Shown here: piece by piece, positions 1 to 4,920 of the stretch
Layout of the letters: the number at the start of each line of letters is the position of its first letter
Position numbering within the stretch: the stretch's first letter is position 1
Notes under the pieces: model-generated
What the model was told of the DNA's origin: nothing
The model's input: only the letters and a program-made list of their open reading frames with translations
Databases searched by the model: none
Made by a program: the position numbers and the translations under genes
Assembly (NCBI GenBank): GCA_947177545.1
Contig: CAMWVF010000071.1
Span: 1-6,172 of the forward strand
DNA: 6,172 nt
Origin: an uncultured Clostridia bacterium
Lineage (GTDB): Bacteria > Bacillota > Clostridia > Oscillospirales > Ruminococcaceae
Reading direction: 5' to 3'

Positions 1-488
1 AAAGCCTTATTGTCATTATTTTTTTCTGTAATAACGCTGTCAAGTAATACACCATTTGATATTAGATTGTTGATGTGGTATATCATACTATAAACATTTT
101 GATCTTTATGTTTTCTTCCATATGTTAATGTATCTTCTAACCCCCGTCGACTTACTTGTATATTCCAATTAGTGTCCTTATTTATTATTACCCCCCTTGG
201 AATAGCTTGTGATTTAACATCATTGCTTACAGTTTGAAAATCTACATCTTTTTTATAAATATCAAATATACTAATAGTGTTTTTATTGTCATTTTCTCTC
301 CAATCGCCGTTTATAAGTCTATAAAACGGCGATTTTTCAGATAATTCGCCTTGAAATTTTTCTGCCCATTTTTCAGTTGCCGCAAGCTCGGCTGACGAAA
401 AATTAAGTATGCTTTTTCTCGGCTCTAATGTGCGTAAAATGTCAATATCTGCTTGTGTGATTTCAACAGGCAATAACAACGCCTCCAT
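1..488 (-). CDS. N-terminal part of a large polyvalent mobile-element protein, LPD3-like region (truncated by window)
   Basis: An uninterrupted reading frame of about 162 codons runs from an ATG at 488 to the left edge with no stop, so only the N-terminus is present. It begins MEALLLPVEITQADIDIL. Around residues 49-64 it has a polar stretch with SPFYRLINGDW. From about residue 98 the pattern IPRGVIINKDTNWNIQVSRR followed by GLEDTL and, near residues 144-150, NGVLLDS resembles the beta-rich LPD3 domain found in very large proteins of phages and conjugative elements. Those proteins often also carry helicase, methylase or peptidase modules, but none is visible here. The family match is from memory of the pattern, not a search. 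The start is uncertain: the ATG is preceded by GGGGA, 7 bases away, supplied by a palindromic repeat, whereas a TTG at 473 has a perfect GGAGG 8 bases upstream. The frame also continues upstream without interruption to the stop codon of the preceding gene. It is the last gene of the operon seen here. Confidence 0.7.
   Translation of the reverse strand, partial: MEALLLPVEITQADIDILRTLEPRKSILNFSSAELAATEKWAEKFQGELSEKSPFYRLINGDWRENDNKNTISIFDIYKKDVDFQTVSNDVKSQAIPRGVIINKDTNWNIQVSRRGLEDTLTYGRKHKDQNVYSMIYHINNLISNGVLLDSVITEKNNDNKA
302..334. repeat. Inverted repeat with 11-base arms inside the left-edge gene
   Basis: The arms AATCGCCGTTT (302-312) and AAACGGCGATT (324-334) are perfect reverse complements around an 11-base spacer. 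On the plus strand the right arm runs into TTTTT, which looks like an intrinsic terminator, but no plus-strand gene ends there. On the minus strand it lies inside coding sequence for SPFYRLINGDW. It may be chance, an mRNA hairpin, or an antisense terminator. Confidence 0.4.
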
Positions 489-492
489 TTCT

Positions 493-511
493 AATTCCCC
501 AATGGGGAATT
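493..511. repeat. Palindromic element copy 1 (AATTCCCC-AAT-GGGGAATT)
   Basis: This is a perfect inverted repeat with 8-base arms around a 3-base centre. It sits directly after the stop codon of the 103-residue gene and before the start of the left-edge gene. Its core is shared with two copies inside topB. Read on the minus strand, the right-hand arm gives GGGGA 7 bases before the ATG at 488, so it may act as a ribosome binding site, or could hide it in a hairpin. In the frame of the downstream gene it would read KFPIGELEM. Confidence 0.75.
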
Positions 512-512
512 T

Positions 513-824
513 TTAAACGATAAAGCAGCCATTTTCAGAGGCATATATTTTCTGTGGGTCGCACTTATTTTTCTTAACGTCTTTTGCAATAGAATCAAGA
601 ACTTTTTGAATATGCTCAATATGTTGAGCAAGAGCTTCAAAGCTTTTCTTGGTAATAGCATAGTTACTATCTGTGCCGTATTTTTCTTTCTCATCTTCGC
701 TTAATATATCAAGTCCTGCACCCATAAAAAAAGTTTTCATAAATTCCTCTGTGCGTTCTTCATTATCAATTCCATAGATGTTGATTTTAGCCTCTCTGTT
801 GATGTCCTTAATAAAAATTTTCAT
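513..824 (-). CDS. Hypothetical small protein, 103 residues
   Basis: I do not recognise this protein. It starts MKIFIKDINREAKINIYG and is small, soluble and charged, with no signal peptide or membrane segment. The N-terminus (about residues 1-17) reads like two beta strands. The middle (about 22-85) is mostly helical and rich in Glu, Lys and Asp, with a likely long helix around SFEALAQHIEHIQKVLDSIA. The tail NGCFIV holds one of only two cysteines. I chose the ATG at 824 because a GGAGG lies 8 bases upstream (833-837) and the gene then begins 16 bases after the previous stop. The longer reading from 869 would overlap the upstream gene and lacks such a site. The stop TAA at 515-513 is followed in the same frame by open sequence leading into the next gene. 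Its position between a TopB operon segment and a polyvalent gene suggests an accessory mobile-element role, but no function can be assigned. Confidence 0.75.
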   Translation of the reverse strand: MKIFIKDINREAKINIYGIDNEERTEEFMKTFFMGAGLDILSEDEKEKYGTDSNYAITKKSFEALAQHIEHIQKVLDSIAKDVKKNKCDPQKIYASENGCFIV

Positions 825-832
825 AAAAAATT

Positions 833-837
833 CCTCC
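833..837 (-). promoter_or_regulatory. Ribosome binding site deciding the start of the 103-residue gene
   Basis: The minus strand reads GGAGG, then 8 bases, then ATG at 824. It lies in the 16-base gap after the stop of the 461-residue gene and favours the short start over the in-frame ATG at 869. Confidence 0.8.
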
Positions 838-840
838 AAT

Positions 841-2226
841 TTAATTATTATCAGGCAGTAAAGCCGCACCTGCTTCTCTTTCGGGAGTTTGCTTTGTTAG
901 TTTTTTTGCAGCATTTTTTAGTTCGTTAAGAGTAGCTGCTATCATATTACGTTTTCTCCGTCCGAATTGGTCTGCAATTATATTTTCTGCGTATATGTAC
1001 CATTCAGGTCGTATACGTTCTCCAAATTCTGATGACATAACAATTGTATCTCCCTTTCGGAGCAATTTTCCTGAATCAGAACACTCTTTAATAACAGACC
1101 ATATTTCGTCAAAGTCAAAAAGTTGTTTACGGAAAAGCACTTCATTCTCTGCTGTGAATTCCTCAAATTTAGCATCTCGGTAAATATAAAGCTTGATTTT
1201 TTTGCAATGGTAAACCTCGATAATCATTTTGTCTATCGGCTGATGTGACGATAAATATTTTTTTAAAGCAAGTGCCTCAAGTTCATTTTCCGAATAAACC
1301 TCGTCTGTGTCTATATGAATAAGAGCCGAATAATTTGCTTCAGCTTCAAGGTTTGAATGCAGTTTTCCGTCACTCATTGCATTATGCGAATAGTCAAAGT
1401 AATTAACTGTATCACCGCATATAGACCGCTTTTTTATATATGCCTTTATATCAAAGCATAGCTTGACATCACTAATGTATTTTTCATACTCTGATTTAAA
1501 GCTGTCGTTATATGGAATTTTATTTTCCTGTGCGTAAGACATAAAGTCAGAAGCATAATTTTTTCCGTAAATGTCCAAACAACAATTAAGTGCAAAATAA
1601 TCAAACGGTATGGGTGCATTTTCGGAATTAACATCATATTCAGCGGATTCAGCGGCTTGTATTATGTACTTGGAATCCTCCAACACCATTAAATCTTTGT
1701 CGCTGTCATAATATCCGAATTCAATTCCTGCATTACACATAAATGATAGCAAGCCTTTTTCACTTCTGATAAATCCGTTTACAGCTTCAACATATGGCGA
1801 ATCAAGAATTCTTTCAACCATTTCAAAGGATACGCCTAAAATTTCAGGATATTTTCTTGAATTGACACAAACCGTAAAAATTGCTCTTAATTTTTTATTG
1901 TCCGATTCAATCTCCCGTTCTTCATTGCGGCGTACCATATTTTCGAGTGAAATAGCGTCCTCCAACCAATCGGATTTATTGAAAAGAATAATATTTTTAA
2001 CTGTTTCTTCATCAATAATTCCCATACCGAAAAGCATTATTAATCTGTCGTTCTGCTCTGAATAAGGCTCTTTAAGTATTTTCTTGCGAACATCAAGAGA
2101 TAAAGTCTGTGAGCATTTCACTTCATTGGGCAGACGTGCGCCGAACACGTCTACCAATACGGAATATCGGAAAATCATCGTCTGCATATCCGCGTCCTCG
2201 GATATATAATCACGGTATGCGCCCAT
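841..2226 (-). CDS. Hypothetical protein, 461 residues
   Basis: I do not recognise this protein. It starts MGAYRDYISEDADMQTMIF, has no signal peptide or membrane segment and is acidic overall, so it is probably cytoplasmic. Residues 1-120 look helical with several charged turns. About 205-265 is a second helical block with paired cysteines at 215-216 (ALNCCLDIYG). Residues 300-355 alternate hydrophobic positions like a beta-rich unit (ALIHIDTDEVYSENELEALA, then MIIEVYHCKKIKLYIYR). Residues 390-420 include KGDTIVMSSEFGERIRPEWY, and the C-terminal 40 residues are basic and helical, ending in an Ala/Pro-rich tail. Its ATG lies 3 bases after the topB stop, and its ribosome binding site is within the last codons of topB, so translation is probably coupled to topB. 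Genes in this slot of conjugative elements are often variable accessory genes; an anti-defence or DNA-processing role is only a guess. Confidence 0.85.
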   Translation of the reverse strand: MGAYRDYISEDADMQTMIFRYSVLVDVFGARLPNEVKCSQTLSLDVRKKILKEPYSEQNDRLIMLFGMGIIDEETVKNIILFNKSDWLEDAISLENMVRRNEEREIESDNKKLRAIFTVCVNSRKYPEILGVSFEMVERILDSPYVEAVNGFIRSEKGLLSFMCNAGIEFGYYDSDKDLMVLEDSKYIIQAAESAEYDVNSENAPIPFDYFALNCCLDIYGKNYASDFMSYAQENKIPYNDSFKSEYEKYISDVKLCFDIKAYIKKRSICGDTVNYFDYSHNAMSDGKLHSNLEAEANYSALIHIDTDEVYSENELEALALKKYLSSHQPIDKMIIEVYHCKKIKLYIYRDAKFEEFTAENEVLFRKQLFDFDEIWSVIKECSDSGKLLRKGDTIVMSSEFGERIRPEWYIYAENIIADQFGRRKRNMIAATLNELKNAAKKLTKQTPEREAGAALLPDNN

Positions 2227-2229
2227 AAA

Positions 2230-4581
2230 TTATTCCTCCTTTTTCAGATTGATATATTTGCCCGTATCTGCAAGGCTGTAAACGGCTTTTTCCGTTCCGC
2301 TCAAAGTCTTTTTCGATATTGTAGCCTTGCCTTTGGCAAGCAGCTCCGCCGCTGTCTTGGCGGTAACGGTCACACCGTTGTATTTATCTTCTTTCCATAG
2401 AGCAAAACCGCAGCCGTCCTTGCCGCTTTCACAGTAAAAATTACTTTTTCCCTCGAAAATATTCTTACCGCAGCGAGGACATTTTCCAACAGGTGTTTTC
2501 TCTGTTTTAATGCGCTTGAAATTTACATATTCACCCGTATCGTCAAGCTGATAATCGGCTGTGTAAGCTTCATCATCTTTATTTTTGGCTTTAAGGGAGA
2601 CAGTCTTACCGTCAAGCAGCTTCTTCACCATTTCGGCAGTAATTTTTGTAAGATAGAATTTATTTTCTTTCCAGATCACAAAGCCGCAGCCGTCCTTGCC
2701 GCTTTCACAGTAAAAATTACTTTTTCCCTCGAAAATATTTTTGCCGCAGCGGGGACAAATTCCTATTGCTTCACGTTTGGGGGCGTTGGCATTTTCGTGA
2801 TGTACGGGAGTGCGCTCCCTGCTGTTTTCATATGAAATCGTAGTGCGGATAAAGGTTTTCACATCATTTGTAAGCTCATCGGGGGAAATTCCTTTTTTCT
2901 GTATATTGTCAAAATACTGCTCCCATTCCGCTGTTCTATCAACGGATTTAACGTTGTCGGGCAGGGAATCAATAAACGCACGACCAAACTCCGTTGCTAT
3001 GAGCTGCTTGCCCTTACGCTCCACATATTCAGCCTCGATAAGCTGTTTAATAATTTCCGCTCTTGTTGCGGACGTTCCTATACCCCGTTCGCTTACGGCT
3101 GACTTCAAAGCCTTGTCCTCAATTCTGTTATCAATGTTTTTCATAACTGACAGCAAGGTTTTGTCTGTAAAATGCCTTTTCGGCTGTGTTGTAAAGTCTT
3201 TTACAGTAATGTTATCTGCCGTAAAGCTGCTGCCCTCAGCATATTCGGGGATATTGTGTTCTTCTTCCGCTTCACCCTCATATTTGGGACGGTAAGCTTT
3301 CCAGCCTGCTTGAACCGTCTTTTTGCAGGATAGCGTATACGTAATATCCTCGCACCAAAATTCATAATTGAATTCCATGTAAACGTGCGGCTTATCAAGA
3401 GCCATAAGCAGACGGTTTGTAACCAAATCATAAAGCTTGCGCTCATTCTCTGAAATAGAAATATTGCTAAGAGATTGGTTTGTAATAATAATTGCGTGGT
3501 GATCGTCTATCTTGCTGTTGTCAACTACGCGCTTATCAAGGTTTAACCCTTGACTTAAAAGATTTTTCGCACGTTCCCCATTCCCCATTGGGGAATCGGA
3601 AAGCATTTTTACAATACCTTCGATCAGCGGCTTCATGTCCTCAGAGATATACTCGCTGTCGGTACGCGGATATGTAAGCAGTTTCTTTTCATAAAGGCTT
3701 TGAGCCATAGCAAGCGTTTCATCAGCAGTAAAACCGTACAAATCGTTAGCGTCCATTTGTAAGCTTGTCAAGCTGTACAGAAGAGGACGGTTTTCTTTTT
3801 TTTCAATTTTTTCAGCAGCAGTTACATTTACAGGCTTGCCTGTGCTTTGAACTTTCCTTTCTTCTGCCAAATCCCCAGTGGGGAATTCCTCAGTACTTTC
3901 CGCACCGTTGTCAAGCACAAGCTTGTAAGAGGTTTTGGAAACAAAATTCTCTATTTCTTTGTCACGGTCTGCAATAATGCTTAAAAGAGGTGTCTTTACG
4001 CGACCTATCTTGTGGGAATATTCGTCCTTTATTCCGTACAAACGGGATAAATTCATACCGATAAGCCAATCAAGCTTTTCACGTGTAAATGCAGCGGCGT
4101 ACATATTATCATAGTCTGACATAGGCTTCAAGTTTGCCATACCCTCGCGGATAGCTTCGTCTGTAACGCTGTTTATCCATAACCGTTTGACAGGCTTTGT
4201 GCAGTTATTGGCATTGTAGATGTGGCGGAAAATAAGCTCTCCCTCACGCCCTGCATCCGTAGCACATATTATTTCCGAAACATCGGGACTGTTCATAAGC
4301 TCGGAAATAAGGCTGCGAACGCCGTCCTTTGACGGGTCTGTGGGACAAATCTTAAAGTCGGGAAAAATAGGCAGCGTATCAAGTTTCCATTCCTTAAAGC
4401 CGTAATCTGCGGGCATACCAACACCGTAAAGATGTCCGACCGCATTAACCACGTAATATTCATCGCTTGCATAGCAATAATTTTTTCCTCCGCTGCCATA
4501 GACTTTTTCTCTTGCGCCCAAGCTGTGAGCTATATTTTGTGCAACGCTGGGCTTTTCTGCGAGTATCAATTTTCTGGACAT
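2230..4581 (-). CDS. topB: DNA topoisomerase III (type IA), with two C-terminal zinc-binding repeats
   Basis: This type IA topoisomerase cuts and passes single strands and, in conjugative elements, probably resolves replication or transfer intermediates. The 783-residue protein begins with a TOPRIM domain: LILAEKPSVA with the catalytic Glu near residue 8, and TDAGREGELI at 108-117 for metal binding. The active-site tyrosine is in LLTYPRTDSEY (Tyr304). The central domain carries DDHHAIIIT (359-367) and VSERGIGTSATRAEII (496-511), typical of the family. The C-terminus has two copies of a topoisomerase C-terminal repeat with CPRCGKNIFEGKSNFYC and GCGF: cysteines 609, 612, 625, 632 and 701, 704, 717, 724, each set suited to bind one zinc. 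The start has GGAGG 8 bases upstream and follows the previous stop by 3 bases. Two short segments, EEFPTGDLAE (231-240) and SPMGNGE (330-336), are encoded over palindromic repeats and may be later insertions. All catalytic motifs are intact, so the enzyme is likely active. Confidence 0.97.
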   Translation of the reverse strand: MSRKLILAEKPSVAQNIAHSLGAREKVYGSGGKNYCYASDEYYVVNAVGHLYGVGMPADYGFKEWKLDTLPIFPDFKICPTDPSKDGVRSLISELMNSPDVSEIICATDAGREGELIFRHIYNANNCTKPVKRLWINSVTDEAIREGMANLKPMSDYDNMYAAAFTREKLDWLIGMNLSRLYGIKDEYSHKIGRVKTPLLSIIADRDKEIENFVSKTSYKLVLDNGAESTEEFPTGDLAEERKVQSTGKPVNVTAAEKIEKKENRPLLYSLTSLQMDANDLYGFTADETLAMAQSLYEKKLLTYPRTDSEYISEDMKPLIEGIVKMLSDSPMGNGERAKNLLSQGLNLDKRVVDNSKIDDHHAIIITNQSLSNISISENERKLYDLVTNRLLMALDKPHVYMEFNYEFWCEDITYTLSCKKTVQAGWKAYRPKYEGEAEEEHNIPEYAEGSSFTADNITVKDFTTQPKRHFTDKTLLSVMKNIDNRIEDKALKSAVSERGIGTSATRAEIIKQLIEAEYVERKGKQLIATEFGRAFIDSLPDNVKSVDRTAEWEQYFDNIQKKGISPDELTNDVKTFIRTTISYENSRERTPVHHENANAPKREAIGICPRCGKNIFEGKSNFYCESGKDGCGFVIWKENKFYLTKITAEMVKKLLDGKTVSLKAKNKDDEAYTADYQLDDTGEYVNFKRIKTEKTPVGKCPRCGKNIFEGKSNFYCESGKDGCGFALWKEDKYNGVTVTAKTAAELLAKGKATISKKTLSGTEKAVYSLADTGKYINLKKEE
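2235..2240 (-). promoter_or_regulatory. Ribosome binding site inside the end of topB
   Basis: The minus strand reads AGGAGG within the last lysine and glutamate codons of topB, 8 bases before the ATG at 2226. The layout (GGAGGAATAA, 3 bases, ATG) is the same as at the topB start and points to coupled translation. Confidence 0.8.
2408..2463 (-). repeat. Direct repeat copy A, 56 bases, in the second zinc-binding unit of topB
   Basis: These 56 bases are identical to 2684-2739, exactly 276 bases (92 codons) away. They encode most of the zinc-binding repeat around residues 706-724. The sequence between and beyond the copies has diverged. Confidence 0.9.
2684..2739 (-). repeat. Direct repeat copy B, 56 bases, in the first zinc-binding unit of topB
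   Basis: This is the partner of copy A, encoding the same residues in the first zinc-binding unit around residues 614-632. Identity at synonymous positions suggests recent duplication or gene conversion. Confidence 0.9.
3580..3596. repeat. Palindromic element copy 2 (ATTCCCC-ATT-GGGGAAT), inside topB
   Basis: This is a perfect inverted repeat with 7-base arms around a 3-base centre. An extra partial arm, GTTCCCCA, lies just to its left at 3573-3580. On the minus strand it encodes DSPMGN within topB (residues about 329-334), keeping the frame. It is read in a different codon phase from the copy at 3869-3887. Confidence 0.8.
3869..3887. repeat. Palindromic element copy 3 (core TCCCC-AGT-GGGGA), inside topB
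   Basis: The symmetric core spans 3872-3884, with imperfect flanks. On the minus strand it reads AATTCCCCACTGGGGATTT and encodes EFPTGDL of topB (residues about 232-238), in the same codon phase as FPIGEL would have at copy 1. It differs from the other copies at the centre and one arm. Confidence 0.75.
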
Positions 4582-4584
4582 TTT

Positions 4585-4908
4585 TTATTCCTCCCTGTGA
4601 TTATCATATTTTTTATCTTCTTCAAGGTTGTTTTTATAGACAATAATTCTATCAATTCCGTATGCTGCCGTAAAAACTCCAAGCATTATAATATGTCCTA
4701 TACCAACGTGAAATCCTGATTCGCTGTCTGTTTCTGCCTTGTCTGTATTTTCAGTAACAGGTGTTGATTCTGACCCTCCACCTTCTTCGCCTTTGTTTAT
4801 AATGTTCGTGGTTATTGCTGTGATAATAAGAATAGCGGCAACAACAGCAACTTTAAACCATTTGTTATTTTTCTTTTCGGATAGCCAATTTTTTATTTTA
4901 TTAAGCAT
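4585..4908 (-). CDS. Small protein with two predicted membrane segments, 107 residues
   Basis: I do not recognise a named family. It starts MLNKIKNWLSEKKNNKWFKV, a short basic amphipathic stretch, followed by a first hydrophobic segment at about residues 18-37 (VAVVAAILIITAITT). A Gly/Ser/Thr/Glu-rich linker follows at about 39-66. A second hydrophobic segment lies at about 67-91 (GIGHIIMLGVFTAAYGIDRI), and the charged tail is about 16 residues. The positive-inside rule suggests both ends are cytoplasmic and the linker is outside. The ribosome binding site is AGGAGG at 4914-4919, 5 bases before the ATG, and the gene begins 12 bases after the previous stop. Its position between an envelope protein and topB fits the small membrane proteins that accompany conjugation genes in Firmicute elements; a direct role in the transfer channel is inference. 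Confidence 0.8.
   Translation of the reverse strand: MLNKIKNWLSEKKNNKWFKVAVVAAILIITAITTNIINKGEEGGGSESTPVTENTDKAETDSESGFHVGIGHIIMLGVFTAAYGIDRIIVYKNNLEEDKKYDNHREE
4590..4595 (-). promoter_or_regulatory. Ribosome binding site for topB inside the preceding gene
   Basis: The minus strand reads GGGAGG over the Arg-Glu codons at the end of the 107-residue gene (HREE-stop), 8 bases before the topB ATG. It indicates coupled translation. Confidence 0.8.
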
Positions 4909-4913
4909 TTTTT

Positions 4914-4919
4914 CCTCCT
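4914..4919 (-). promoter_or_regulatory. Ribosome binding site for the 107-residue membrane protein
   Basis: The minus strand reads AGGAGG in the 12-base gap after the TGA stop of the preceding gene and 5 bases before the ATG at 4908. Confidence 0.8.
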
Positions 4920-4920
4920 A

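Noticed and set aside
493..515. Intrinsic terminator at the palindrome (stem followed by TTTTT on the plus strand)
   Set aside because: The T run lies on the plus strand, where no gene ends. On the minus strand there is no T run, and the same palindrome core occurs within topB, where termination would be harmful.
491..694. 67-codon minus-strand frame ending in NSPLGN
   Set aside because: It is an out-of-frame reading of the 103-residue gene that runs into the palindrome; there is no separate ribosome binding site.
825..869. Longer N-terminus for the 103-residue gene (start at 869)
   Set aside because: It overlaps the end of the 461-residue gene and lacks a ribosome binding site, while the ATG at 824 has GGAGG at 8 bases.
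2408..2739. CRISPR-like spaced repeats
   Set aside because: There are only two copies, 276 bases apart, inside coding sequence for zinc-binding units; this is a protein-domain duplication.
2810..3295. 161-codon open frame on the plus strand
   Set aside because: It lies wholly antisense to conserved topB coding sequence, has no ribosome binding site that I can see, and its product is Ser-rich in the way typical of shadow frames.
4432..4719. 95-codon plus-strand open frame with hydrophobic product
   Set aside because: It is antisense to the start of topB and to the 107-residue gene, both with good ribosome binding sites; the hydrophobic content is a by-product of the opposite strand.
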